Of a stretch of DNA of 64,000 nucleotides, positions 45,565 through 55,202 are shown piece by piece. The DNA comes from Granulicella sibirica. GTDB lineage: Bacteria > Acidobacteriota > Terriglobia > Terriglobales > Acidobacteriaceae. The stretch covers positions 496,001 to 560,000 of the forward strand of contig NZ_RDSM01000002.1 in assembly GCF_004115155.1 (NCBI RefSeq). The letters run 5' to 3'. The notes below the pieces were generated by a model. That model was not told the DNA's origin and did no database searches. It worked only from the letters and a program-made list of their open reading frames with translations. Made by a program: the position numbers and the translations under genes. The first letter of the stretch is position 1. Every line of letters begins with the position of its first letter.

Positions 45565-46269
45565 GTGATTGCTTCTTCTCTTCTATCCGTTGTATTGCTA
45601 GGGCTTACGGGACTTGGGCCTGCCACTCCCGCGCCTCCCGCGGCGGGTGGTGATGTTGCAGCGAAAGCTACCCCGGACCTGGTCGAGATTACGCTCGAGC
45701 GTAAGAAGAACGGCAGGGTCGAGCCCATGGCGACCGGACACGTATTCGAGACGGGAGACGTGATCCGAATGCGGTTAAACAGCCACTACCTGGGGTACCT
45801 ATACGTTATGAACCAGGGGACATCGGGGCGGTTCTCGACGGTGTTTCCGTCGGCGGACACCGGGAGCGACAATCGCGTCCTACCTGACAAGCAGTACCTT
45901 GTACCGGCGGTGGATGAGGGATGGTTTGAAGTGCAGGGACCGGCCGGGTTTGACGTGCTTTATTTTCTGTTGAGTCCGACCGCGCTTGCGACGCCGACAG
46001 CTTCGAGCTTCGTGGCTCCGGGGCCGGTGTCTTCGATGAAGCCGCGATGCAACGATCGGATCTTCAGGGCGCGGGGTGAATGCATGGACGACTCAGCCGG
46101 GCCGGCTGCTCTGCCCAAGGAAACTGAGCTTCCGGCCCCGCTGAAGCCTATCGCTGGAGAGGCATCGCGCGATATTGTGTTCTCGAAGAAGAAGGGCGAT
46201 GCGACCGTGACGGTGGCCGGACCACAGGCGGCGCCAATGCTCTACACGTTCCGGTTGGCGCATCAGTAG
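45565..46269 (+). CDS. Secreted DUF4384-domain protein
   Basis: 234 residues from GTG 45565, chosen over TTG 45544 because GAGG lies 6 bases before the GTG and the product then begins directly with a signal peptide (IASSLLSVVLLGLTGLGPATPA). The domain (residues about 45-150) matches the DUF4384 pattern: FETGDVIRMRLNSHYLGYLYVMNQGTSGRFSTVFPS ... NRVLPDKQYLVPA ... FEVQGPAGFDVLYFLLSP. DUF4384 is commonly found with caspase-like peptidases, and here a caspase gene follows 46 bases downstream on the same strand. It may be a partner or regulator of that protease. Confidence 0.82.
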   Translation: MIASSLLSVVLLGLTGLGPATPAPPAAGGDVAAKATPDLVEITLERKKNGRVEPMATGHVFETGDVIRMRLNSHYLGYLYVMNQGTSGRFSTVFPSADTGSDNRVLPDKQYLVPAVDEGWFEVQGPAGFDVLYFLLSPTALATPTASSFVAPGPVSSMKPRCNDRIFRARGECMDDSAGPAALPKETELPAPLKPIAGEASRDIVFSKKKGDATVTVAGPQAAPMLYTFRLAHQ

Positions 46270-46315
46270 AAATCCATTTGGGCTCCATGTGAGTATTTAG
46301 GTCAGGATCCACGCT

Positions 46316-48412
46316 ATGCGATTCTTACGAGTTCTCCTGCTTTTCCTCGTGTCGGTTTTCATTACCTCTCTGGTGATGGGGCAGACCACGCCGGCGCCTG
46401 ATCCACCGTCTGCTACCGACCAGGGTGCGACGCGTGACCTGAAGGCAATCCAGCAGAAAGGCGCGCAGGCGGCGGTGACGATTCCACGCAGTTATGCGGT
46501 CGTGATCGGAATTGCTACCTATAAAAATCTCCCGGCTTCCGCGCAGCTCGAGTTCCCGAATCGCGATGCGGAGGATATTTATGCGGCGTTGATTAGTCCT
46601 GAGGGTGGACAGTTTCCTGCGGAGAATGTGCATAAGCTGATCAACGATCGGGCTACGGTTGCGAACATTCGGCATGAGATCGAGGAATGGCTTCCTTCGG
46701 TGACGAAAGAGAACGATCGTGTGCTGATCTACTTCGCGGGCCATGGATTCGTTTCGAGCGGCAAGGGGTATCTCGCGCCGTATGACGTCGACATTCATAA
46801 TGTCGCGAACAGTGCGTATCCGATGGACTCGCTCGGTGCGGTGATCGGCGGCAAGATCAAAGGTAAGTGGAAGGTGCTGATCACGGACGCCTGCCACTCG
46901 GGCGCGATCACTCCGGAGGCGGACCGGAAGCAGGTGAACCAGACGCTGCTTGATGTGCAGAAGTCACTGTTTTCGCTGACTGCGAGCAGGGACAGGGAAC
47001 AGAGCTTCGAGAGCGAGAAGTGGGGCGGCGGACATGGGATCTTCACGTATTACGTCGTGAAGGGGCTCGAAGGTGAGGCGGATACGAATGGGGATGGAGT
47101 TGTCGATGCGGATGAGCTTGGCGAATATGTCCATACGAACGTTCGACTAGCCACCGATGCACGCCAGAATCCGACGAGCGAGCGTGGAAGCTTCGATCCG
47201 AACATGGTGCTGGCCTACAACGCGACGCGGGTGAAGGCGAACCTTCCTCCGCCGCAGTATGGCAACCTCATTGTTGAAGCCAACATGGACAACACCGAGG
47301 TGTGGATCGATGGGCGCAGCGCGGGGATTGTAAATAAGGATAAGCCTTTGCGTTTGCCGGGTATTACTCCGGGGGCGCACACCATCAAGGGCATTCATCT
47401 TGGGTACGAGCCGGATGGTCCTCGCGAGGAGCAGGTGTATCCGGGGCAGGATACGACGGTGACGATCCGGATGCTGATTGCGCGGCGTGCGAGCCGGGCC
47501 GCGGTGGATGAGTTCGATAAGGGGATTGAGTTCTATAACAAGGGCTTCGAGGAGAATTACAAGAAGGCTGCGGACCACTTCGAAAGGGCCATCCAGATCG
47601 ACCCGAAGTATAGCCAGGCTTACCTCTACCTTGGACGCGTCGAGAATGCTCTGTTTGAGGATCAGAAGGCCCTGACAGCGCTGAAGAAGGCGATCGAAAT
47701 CGATCCCGACTACATGGAAGCGCGTTCGGGCTACGCGGCTGCACTTTTGGACGCGGGTGATCTTGATGAGTCTATCCGGCAATTGAACGTTGTGACTCGC
47801 AGAGAGCCGGATCGTGGGACGGCGTGGTATCTGCTTTCGCAGGCGTATGCGCGGAAGGGAGACTTTCCGGATGGCAAGACTTCGGCGCTGACGGCGATCA
47901 AGCTGACGCCGAAGAACGCCGAGGCTCACTTCTGGCTGGCGGAGTGTCTGCGGCAGTTGAAGGAACCGACCGAGGCGATGCAGGAGTACAACAGTTACCT
48001 GCTGCTCTCGAACTTCGATACGGGTAAGGCGGGGCAATTGAACTACTACGTCGCAGGCTATCTACTTGGGATGGGTCGGAAGAAACGGGCGGCGCAGACT
48101 GATATCTGGAAGGAACTGCGGGGGCAGGCTAATCTCGGCCTGTGCGATAGCGAATACATGGAGAAGCAGCTCGATCCGGCGATCCGGGATTGCAATGTTG
48201 CGTTGACCTATCTTCCGAATGACCTGTTTACGAACTACCGGCTGGGTGTGCTGTATTCGGAGAAGTTCAATCAGCAGCAATCGCTTGGACTGCTGGCGGC
48301 GGCGAAGACGCACTTCGATGCTGCTATCGCGGCGAACCCCGATGCAAACGAGGCGGACAGGGCCAGGAAGTACGTGAAAAACATCGATGGGGTTTTGGCA
48401 CAGGTGAAGTAA
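46316..48412 (+). CDS. Secreted caspase-like (C14) protease with PEGA and TPR domains
   Basis: 698 residues. The signal peptide MRFLRVLLLFLVSVFITSLVMGQ is followed by a caspase p20-like domain (about 58-290): SYAVVIGIATYKNLP, catalytic His143 in IYFAGHGF and Cys193 in ITDACHSG, and the p10-like GIFTYYVVKGLEGEAD. The DTNGDGVVDADEL loop is EF-hand-like and suggests calcium control. A PEGA domain follows (GNLIVEANMDNTEVWIDGRSAGIVNKD, about 320-390). TPRs occupy about 400-690 (EFYNKGFEENYKKAADHFERAIQIDP, AYLYLGRVENALFEDQKALTALKKAIEIDP). A periplasmic or extracellular protease with a protein-interaction arm. Probably one transcription unit with the DUF4384 gene. Confidence 0.9.
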   Translation: MRFLRVLLLFLVSVFITSLVMGQTTPAPDPPSATDQGATRDLKAIQQKGAQAAVTIPRSYAVVIGIATYKNLPASAQLEFPNRDAEDIYAALISPEGGQFPAENVHKLINDRATVANIRHEIEEWLPSVTKENDRVLIYFAGHGFVSSGKGYLAPYDVDIHNVANSAYPMDSLGAVIGGKIKGKWKVLITDACHSGAITPEADRKQVNQTLLDVQKSLFSLTASRDREQSFESEKWGGGHGIFTYYVVKGLEGEADTNGDGVVDADELGEYVHTNVRLATDARQNPTSERGSFDPNMVLAYNATRVKANLPPPQYGNLIVEANMDNTEVWIDGRSAGIVNKDKPLRLPGITPGAHTIKGIHLGYEPDGPREEQVYPGQDTTVTIRMLIARRASRAAVDEFDKGIEFYNKGFEENYKKAADHFERAIQIDPKYSQAYLYLGRVENALFEDQKALTALKKAIEIDPDYMEARSGYAAALLDAGDLDESIRQLNVVTRREPDRGTAWYLLSQAYARKGDFPDGKTSALTAIKLTPKNAEAHFWLAECLRQLKEPTEAMQEYNSYLLLSNFDTGKAGQLNYYVAGYLLGMGRKKRAAQTDIWKELRGQANLGLCDSEYMEKQLDPAIRDCNVALTYLPNDLFTNYRLGVLYSEKFNQQQSLGLLAAAKTHFDAAIAANPDANEADRARKYVKNIDGVLAQVK

Positions 48413-48416
48413 GCGA

Positions 48417-49025
48417 TCAGAAGAGCATAACCGCGAGGAAGAGGAAGACGGTCCCGGTGAGACAAAACAAGGCGGCGTGCAGGCGGTCGCTTTTTACCTG
48501 TCGGATGAGAGCCACCATCAGGACCTCGTCGCACATCGAGTTGAGCAGGTCGTTATCGCTCGTGGCCTTCATGACGCTCACGTAGCTGTTGTGGGTCTCG
48601 GAAAGAACGTCTCCAAGGTTGTCTCGAACGGTATGGAGGAGCCAGTGATGCGCCTTGTTGTGACCGATGTAAAACTTGGGGCCCTTCGATCCGAGAAGGC
48701 TGTTGGATGGCTTGATGGTGGGGAAGATGACACGCATGCAAACCAGCAGTGTGATTGTGGTGCCAGCCATGAAGGCAATGAAGAGGGCATGATGATGCGG
48801 GCCGACGTTCGCGGCTGTACGCTGCAAGGCGCCAGCAACCATGGCGGAGAGGAGGGGCACACAGAAGGCGGCCTTGGTATCGAGGAAGCGGATGGTTCCC
48901 TGAGTGTCTTCGACTACCCTGTAAAGGAAGGTCAGGCGGCTCTCGAGCCTCGCTTCCTCGGTAAGTTTTTCTATCTCGCCGGCAACATCGAGTTCGGAGC
49001 CCGTGGTGGAAACATCACCTTGCAT
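48417..49025 (-). CDS. Membrane protein resembling Pycsar effectors (PycTM-like)
   Basis: 202 residues. An N-terminal helical part (IEKLTEEARLESRLTFLYRVVEDTQGTIRFLDTKAA) leads into two close helices (FCVPLLSAMVAGALQ, ALFIAFMAGTTITLLVCMRVIF). A cytosolic helical region follows, then a final helix (LHAALFCLTGTVFLFLAVML). The I-RFLDTKAA motif before the first helix and the VALIRQVKSDRLHAAL motif before the last resemble the PycTM family, whose members disrupt the membrane on binding cyclic pyrimidine nucleotides. No nucleotide cyclase is adjacent, so it would be an orphan. Convergent with the caspase gene, 4 bases apart. The assignment rests on motif resemblance and topology. Confidence 0.55.
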   Translation of the reverse strand: MQGDVSTTGSELDVAGEIEKLTEEARLESRLTFLYRVVEDTQGTIRFLDTKAAFCVPLLSAMVAGALQRTAANVGPHHHALFIAFMAGTTITLLVCMRVIFPTIKPSNSLLGSKGPKFYIGHNKAHHWLLHTVRDNLGDVLSETHNSYVSVMKATSDNDLLNSMCDEVLMVALIRQVKSDRLHAALFCLTGTVFLFLAVMLF

Positions 49026-49113
49026 GAGCGGGAGTCTAGCAGAAAAGCAGGTTTCCTCAGATTGTGTTTGCTGAATCGGGCGGGCGACGATACGCTAGCT
49101 CGGAGCCCTTCAC

Positions 49114-51291
49114 TTGCCTATTGAAGCACCCAAATCGACCTGGTTTCTGGCCATGCTTCTGCTCCCCGCAATGTCGCTGGCACAGGCTCCCGCGACACCT
49201 CCCACAGGGGATGCGCCTGCAACCGGACAGACCCCGCCGGGGCCCTCGAGTGTGCAGGAAGTGAATCGAGACCAGGCTCCGGCGACGCGGATTCCGCAGC
49301 AGAAGGTGATATTATACGCCGCGCTGCAGGGTGTCGTTCTGAGTACGGCTGGAGCGCCCGTTCCTGGGTTGCAGGTTCGTTTGACCGGCACGGGGCAGAG
49401 CGTTTCTATGCCTGCGGCTGTGACGTCGGCGGATGGAGTCTTTCGTATCCTGCACGTTCCCCCTGGGAGCTATCAGCTTGTCCTGACGCGCCCTGGTGGC
49501 GGTTCGCTGGAGAGGCCGCAGGTGGAGTTGAAGGCCGGCGAAGTGTTATCGGTTGAGATCCGAGTGCCGGAGATCCCGTCGAGTTATGGGCGACCGATTA
49601 CGCAGGATCAGATGGATGTTCTAGCCGATGGCTCCTATAAGGAGTTGAGTCGCCGTCCAGATGCGGATGGCGCGGTGGTGGTGCCGAAGGAGGTGCCGCT
49701 GCAGCCCTCGTCCGCGAACTTCCAGCCCCAGCGCGACCGATGGGAGGCCCCGATGCCCGACTATCACCGGTACGGCCCCCGTGATGAATCGCTCTTTGTG
49801 TACGGTCATTGGTACGATCCGTTCAACCGCAATGTGCTCAAGGCAGATAAGCCGATCTTCGGCAAGACGTTCTTTGCTTTTACCGGAAGCTCGATCACGG
49901 CTGTGGATGGACGGCGTCTCCCGACGCCTGCGGGACAGGCCACGCAAACTCCGGATTCTCCGTACTTCTTCGGCAAAGGTGGGCAGTTCTTCCTGGCCGA
50001 GACGGTGCGGATGACCTTCGATCTCTTCCACGGAGATACGGCTGCGTTTCGCCCGGTTGACTGGCGCGTGCGGTTTACTCCCGCGGCCAACATCAATTAC
50101 CTGCGCGCGAGGGAATATCAGGTCGTGAGCCCTGATGTGCGTGACGGGACAACTCGCGTGGACGGGCACCTCGGGTTGCAGGAAGGCTTTGTCGAAGTGA
50201 AGGTGCACGACTTCGGTCCGAACTACGACTTTGCAAATATCCGTTTCGGAATCCAGCAGTTCGTGTCTGATTTTCGTGGCTTCATCTTCGCGGATGAGCA
50301 GCCGGGCGTTCGGTTCTTTGGGAACCTGAAGTCCAATCGCATCCAGTACAACGTTGCGGGCTTCGACCTGCTGGAGAAGGATACGAACAGCGGGCTGAAC
50401 AGCTTCCACCGGCGGGACCGCGAGGTCGCGCTGGCGAACATATACATCCAGGATTTCTTCGCGCAGGGATATACGGCGCAGTTCAGCTACCATTTCGTTC
50501 GGGATAACGGCAGGTTGTACTACGACAATAATGGGCGTATTCAGCGACCGGCTCCCGTTGGAAATATTGCTCCGCACCGGATCGACGCGAACTACTTTGG
50601 ATGGACAGGCGACGGGCACATCGGCAAGTACAACATCACGCATGCGTTCTACCAGGTGCTGGGTGATGATACGTTTAACCAACTCGCGGCGAAGCGGCAG
50701 GATATCAACGCCCAGTTTGCGGCGGCGGAGGTCTCGAAGGATCACGACTTCTACCGTGTTCGCGCCTCCTTTCTCTACTCTTCGGGCGATGACGACCCAC
50801 GAGGTGGAACCGGGCACGGCTTCAGCTCGATCGTCGATGGCGTGGCCTTCGCCGGTGGCGAGTTTAGCTTCTTCAATCGCGAGGGCATTCCGCTGACCCG
50901 TGCGGGCGTGGCGCTGACCGCTCCGGATAGCTTTCTTCCGGATCTGCGATCGAGCAAGGATCAGGGGCAATCGAACTTCGTGAACCCTGGACTGTATCTT
51001 TACAACGCGGGCGTCGATGTCGATCTGACACAGAGGCTGAAGATCGTCGGGAATGTTAACTTCATGCAGTTCGCGCGGACACAGTCGCTGATCTTCCTAC
51101 TACAGCAGAACGGGATTCGACGGACAGTTGGAGTTGACTCGGGTATTGGGGTGATCTACCGGCCGAGGCTTTCGGAGAACATTTCTATTCACGCGGGTGC
51201 GACGGATCTTATACCTCTGCGTGGGCTTCGCGATATCTATACGAGCCAGACTTTGATTTCGGTATTTGGAGCCATCAAGTTCCAGTTTTGA
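49114..51291 (+). CDS. Outer-membrane beta-barrel protein with N-terminal carboxypeptidase-regulatory-like domain
   Basis: 725 residues from TTG 49114 (GGAG 9 bases upstream). The signal peptide ends at MSLAQ. Residues about 66-150 form a CarboxypepD_reg-like sandwich (LQGVVLSTAGAPVPGLQVRLTGTG ... DGVFRILHVPPGSYQLVLTRPGG). Residues about 220-725 are alternating amphipathic strands rich in aromatic residues, ending in KFQF, the terminal Phe signal for BAM insertion. No plug or TonB box is seen, so it differs from a TonB-dependent receptor. The decaheme cytochrome gene starts 42 bases downstream on the same strand; together they may form an outer-membrane electron conduit, or the barrel may be a porin of unrelated role. 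Confidence 0.78.
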   Translation: MPIEAPKSTWFLAMLLLPAMSLAQAPATPPTGDAPATGQTPPGPSSVQEVNRDQAPATRIPQQKVILYAALQGVVLSTAGAPVPGLQVRLTGTGQSVSMPAAVTSADGVFRILHVPPGSYQLVLTRPGGGSLERPQVELKAGEVLSVEIRVPEIPSSYGRPITQDQMDVLADGSYKELSRRPDADGAVVVPKEVPLQPSSANFQPQRDRWEAPMPDYHRYGPRDESLFVYGHWYDPFNRNVLKADKPIFGKTFFAFTGSSITAVDGRRLPTPAGQATQTPDSPYFFGKGGQFFLAETVRMTFDLFHGDTAAFRPVDWRVRFTPAANINYLRAREYQVVSPDVRDGTTRVDGHLGLQEGFVEVKVHDFGPNYDFANIRFGIQQFVSDFRGFIFADEQPGVRFFGNLKSNRIQYNVAGFDLLEKDTNSGLNSFHRRDREVALANIYIQDFFAQGYTAQFSYHFVRDNGRLYYDNNGRIQRPAPVGNIAPHRIDANYFGWTGDGHIGKYNITHAFYQVLGDDTFNQLAAKRQDINAQFAAAEVSKDHDFYRVRASFLYSSGDDDPRGGTGHGFSSIVDGVAFAGGEFSFFNREGIPLTRAGVALTAPDSFLPDLRSSKDQGQSNFVNPGLYLYNAGVDVDLTQRLKIVGNVNFMQFARTQSLIFLLQQNGIRRTVGVDSGIGVIYRPRLSENISIHAGATDLIPLRGLRDIYTSQTLISVFGAIKFQF

Positions 51292-51332
51292 GCAGCATGC
51301 TTCGTTGTTGGATAGGATAGGGGCCACTCCTG

Positions 51333-54300
51333 ATGCTTGACTTTTTCCGAACGTTCGCACGCCGCGCAGATCACGTCTCCGTACGCCGGGGGCTCGTGGT
51401 CGCGGTGATGCTTTCGGCGGGATTGGCGATTGCGCGGATGCAGCATGTGCAAGGTGTTGAGGCTCGGCAGCAGGCGCAGCGCGAGGGACAGGCCGAGGCC
51501 GCGCAGATAGAGACGCCGCACCAGATCACGTCAGCCAGTGGCGGGAAGATCAAGGTCGCGGGGCATCCGGGAACGGGGATTCGGCAGGGCGAATCGGCTG
51601 AGGACGCGCAGAAGTCCAGCGTGGGATGCGTCAGTTGCCACACCGGGATTGAGCATCCGAACATGCACTCCGAGGACACCGTGACGCTTGGATGCGCGGA
51701 CTGCCACGGTGGGCGAGCGGAGGTCATGGTGGCGGGTGAGCGGGGCTCCAAGGAATACGCTGCTGCTGAGATGAGCGCGCACGTGCAGCCGCGGTTCCCT
51801 CAGGACATGGAGCAGGGCGGGAATCCCAAGCGGGTGTATACGCGCTGGCTTAGGGAGAGCTACGAGTTCGTACGGTTTGCCAACCCGGGCGACTTGCGGG
51901 TCGCGCCGGAGACGTGCGGGGCATGTCATGCCAACGAGACGCGCAATGTGAAGACGAGCATGATGACCCATGGCGCGATGCTGTGGGGAGCGGCTCTCTA
52001 TAACAACGGAGCGTATCCGCTGAAGAACCCACACTTCGGCGAGAGCTACGACATCGATGGGAAACCGGAGAGACTGCGGACCTTCCCGCCCCCGACCGCG
52101 CAAGAGACGAAGATGAAGGGCGTTCTTCCGTATCTCGATCCGCTGCAGCGTTGGGAGGTGTCGGAACCGGGGAACATGCTTCGGCCTTTCGAACGCGGCG
52201 GTGAGAAGAAGTCGGAGATCGGCAATCCTAGTCCGGAAGAGATGGCGGGTAAGCCGGACACGAAACTCAGCGACCGTGGTATTGGGACCGACCTGCGCAC
52301 GGACCCGGTGTTCCTCGGACTGCAGAAGACCCGTCTTCTGGATCCGCTACTTTCGTTTCCGGGTACGAATGATCAAGCGGGAGACTATCGTGGGTCGGGC
52401 TGCTCAGGCTGCCATGTCGTCTATGCGAACGACCGTGATCCGTTGCATTCGGGTCCGATCTCGATTTATGGCAATCGTGGTCAGAGCATCAGCGAAGATA
52501 AGACGGTCAATCGCGGAGAGCCGGGACATCCGCTGACGCACTCGTTCACGAAGATGATTCCGTCGTCGCAGTGCATGACTTGCCACGTGCATCCCGGCAC
52601 GAACATGGTCACGAGCTACTACGGATTTACCTGGTGGGACAACGAGGCGGATGGCAAGACGATGTATCCGGAGAAGCAGCACAACCCGTCCGAGCAGGAG
52701 TTGCATGATGTTCGGGTGAGGAATCCGGAGGGCTCGGCGCCGCGCGGAAACTGGGCCGATCCAGACTTCCTGCTGCGGCTTGGGACGAAGGACTTCAACG
52801 CGAACCTAAAGGATACGCAGTTCGCGGACTTCCACTCGCATGGATGGATCTTCCGCGCGGTGTACAAGCGCGACCGTAAGGGTAACCTGCTCGATAAGGA
52901 TGACAAGAAGATCCTGGCGGACGATCCTGAGGCGCTGGGCAAATCGGTGCATCTCGCGGACATCCACCTCGAGAAGGGCATGCACTGCATCGACTGCCAC
53001 TTTACGCAGGACGTGCACGGCAATGGCAAGCTGTACGGCGAGACCAGGAACGCGGTCGAGATCGGCTGCGTGGATTGTCATGGGACGATTCAGCAGAAAG
53101 CGACTTTGAAGACGAGCGGACCGGCTTCGGCCAACGACCTATCTTCGAATTTGCTGAGGATGCGGACGCCCTTCAAGCAGGCGCGGTTCTATTGGCGTGA
53201 TGGCAAGCTCTGGCAGCGGTCGAATGTGGATGAGAAGGTGGAGTGGGAGGTCGTGCAGACCCTTGATACCATCACTCCGGGTAACGAGCACTACAGTGAG
53301 AAGTCGAGGCTGGCGAAGACGCTCCAGACGGATGGCGTGACGTGGGGCCATACCGATGACATGAAGAAACTGGCTCATAACGACAGTCGGATGACGTGCC
53401 AGAGCTGTCACTCTTCCTGGACGACTTCATGCTTCGGATGCCACCTTTCGATGTCGGCGAACCAGAAGATGCCTATGCTGCATAACGAAGGCGAAACGAC
53501 ACGTAACTGGACTGCTTACAATTTCCAGGTGCTTCGCGACGATGTCTATATGCTGGGCATCGATGGGACGCCTACTGGGAACAAGATTGCTCCGGTACGG
53601 TCGGCCTGCGCGGTTGTGGTGAGTTCGCAAAATGCCAATCGCAACTGGATCTATCAGCAGCAGCAGACGGTGTCGTCGCCCGGGTTCAGCGGTGAAGCGT
53701 TCAGCACATATGTACCGCACACAGTCCGGGGTAAGGAGACGAAGGGCTGCACGGATTGTCACGTATCGGCGAACGGCGACAACAATGCCTGGATGGCGCA
53801 GTTGCTGGTGCAGGGAACCAACTTCCTCAACTTCATGGGCAAATATATCTATGTCGCGAACGGCGATCATGGATTCGAGGCAGTTCCGGTGGCGGCAAGC
53901 ACGGAGCCTCCGGTGATCGCTGGAAGCGACTTCCAGAAGCTCGCTTATCCGGCGGACTACGAGAAGTTCGTGAGGGGCGGCCGGTTCCTCAAGGGCGCGC
54001 TGGAGCATGAGGGTGAGGACGTGCTCGACGTGCAGCTTCGTGGCGAGTACTTGTACGCAGCGATGGGCAAAGGCGGCTTCCGGGTGTTCGACGTGGCGAA
54101 CGTCGACATCAAGGACGACTCGGAGCGTTTGCAGACTGCGCCCGTTTCACCCCTTGGGCAGAAGTTCTACGTCAAGACGAAGTATGCGACGTCGGTGGCC
54201 TCGCCTTCGACGCTGGCTCTTGATCCGCTGAGAACGCAGATTGCGGAAAACGAGGAGCAGGGAATTCATCCCATGTACGCATTTCTGTACGTGACGGATA

Positions 54301-55187
54301 AGTTCGAGGGCTTGGTAGTGATTGGCGATCCGAAGAAGGGCGTTGGGACGCTGCTGGATGGGAACCCGCAGAACAACTTCCTGAAAAGGGCGCTGGCGTT
54401 CAATCCGGATGGAGTGCTCGATGGCGCGCGGCGAATTACGATTGCGGGCACCAACGCTTACATCCTGGCCGATAAAGGCATGTTCGTGGTTTCGCTCGAA
54501 GACCCGCTTCACCCGAAGGTGATCGGCTCGTACCCGGAGATTCACGATGGGCGCGGGGTCGCGGTGCAGTTCAGGTATGCGTTTGTGGTGGATGCCGAGG
54601 GGATGAAGGTCTACGACATAACGCATCCCGAGAAGCTGCGCCGGGTGGGCGATACGGTTCCGTTCGCGGATGCAAAGAACGTCTATGTCGCGCGCACGTA
54701 TGCCTACGTCTCAGCGGGGAAAGACGGTATCGGGATTGTCGATGTCGAGCATCCGGAGCATCCAAAGATGGACATGATGTTCAATGCAGGTGGGGCTTTG
54801 AACGATACGCATGATCTGAAGATCGGTATGGTGGCTTCGAGCCAGTTTGCATTCGTTGCCGATGGAAAGAACGGGATGCGAATCGTGCAGCTCTTTTCTC
54901 CGGGGACCCAGAGGAACTTTTATGGATTCTCACCGGAGCCTGTGCCGCAGTTGATCGCCACGCGCAAGATGAAGGGCGAGGCGCTGGCGATCTCGAAGGG
55001 AATCGATCGCGATCGGGCGGTCGATGAGAATGGGAACCAGCTTGCCGTGTTTGGACGGCGCGGGGCCCGGCCGCTGAATGGCGAGGAGATGCGAAAGATG
55101 TATTTGCGGGCCGGCGAGCTCTATACCGTGACGGACGATCCTCCAGCGGCTGCTACTCCAGGGAATGCGGTGGCTGCGGTTCGCTAA
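51333..55187 (+). CDS. Decaheme c-type cytochrome with C-terminal LVIVD-repeat propeller
   Basis: 1,284 residues. An N-terminal hydrophobic segment (about 20-36, [15 protein letters not shown]) exports or anchors it. Ten CXXCH heme sites are seen between about residues 99 and 810: CVSCH, CADCH, CGACH, CSGCH, CMTCH, CIDCH, CVDCH, CQSCH, CFGCH and CTDCH. The C-terminal third (about 830-1230) is made of LVIVD-type repeats ([63 protein letters not shown], [37 protein letters not shown]). The fusion suggests electron transfer coupled to a surface-binding propeller. It directly follows the beta-barrel gene with a 41-bp gap. Confidence 0.92.
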   Translation: MLDFFRTFARRADHVSVRRGLVVAVMLSAGLAIARMQHVQGVEARQQAQREGQAEAAQIETPHQITSASGGKIKVAGHPGTGIRQGESAEDAQKSSVGCVSCHTGIEHPNMHSEDTVTLGCADCHGGRAEVMVAGERGSKEYAAAEMSAHVQPRFPQDMEQGGNPKRVYTRWLRESYEFVRFANPGDLRVAPETCGACHANETRNVKTSMMTHGAMLWGAALYNNGAYPLKNPHFGESYDIDGKPERLRTFPPPTAQETKMKGVLPYLDPLQRWEVSEPGNMLRPFERGGEKKSEIGNPSPEEMAGKPDTKLSDRGIGTDLRTDPVFLGLQKTRLLDPLLSFPGTNDQAGDYRGSGCSGCHVVYANDRDPLHSGPISIYGNRGQSISEDKTVNRGEPGHPLTHSFTKMIPSSQCMTCHVHPGTNMVTSYYGFTWWDNEADGKTMYPEKQHNPSEQELHDVRVRNPEGSAPRGNWADPDFLLRLGTKDFNANLKDTQFADFHSHGWIFRAVYKRDRKGNLLDKDDKKILADDPEALGKSVHLADIHLEKGMHCIDCHFTQDVHGNGKLYGETRNAVEIGCVDCHGTIQQKATLKTSGPASANDLSSNLLRMRTPFKQARFYWRDGKLWQRSNVDEKVEWEVVQTLDTITPGNEHYSEKSRLAKTLQTDGVTWGHTDDMKKLAHNDSRMTCQSCHSSWTTSCFGCHLSMSANQKMPMLHNEGETTRNWTAYNFQVLRDDVYMLGIDGTPTGNKIAPVRSACAVVVSSQNANRNWIYQQQQTVSSPGFSGEAFSTYVPHTVRGKETKGCTDCHVSANGDNNAWMAQLLVQGTNFLNFMGKYIYVANGDHGFEAVPVAASTEPPVIAGSDFQKLAYPADYEKFVRGGRFLKGALEHEGEDVLDVQLRGEYLYAAMGKGGFRVFDVANVDIKDDSERLQTAPVSPLGQKFYVKTKYATSVASPSTLALDPLRTQIAENEEQGIHPMYAFLYVTDKFEGLVVIGDPKKGVGTLLDGNPQNNFLKRALAFNPDGVLDGARRITIAGTNAYILADKGMFVVSLEDPLHPKVIGSYPEIHDGRGVAVQFRYAFVVDAEGMKVYDITHPEKLRRVGDTVPFADAKNVYVARTYAYVSAGKDGIGIVDVEHPEHPKMDMMFNAGGALNDTHDLKIGMVASSQFAFVADGKNGMRIVQLFSPGTQRNFYGFSPEPVPQLIATRKMKGEALAISKGIDRDRAVDENGNQLAVFGRRGARPLNGEEMRKMYLRAGELYTVTDDPPAAATPGNAVAAVR

Positions 55188-55202
55188 GCTCTCGGGCTCA
55201 CG

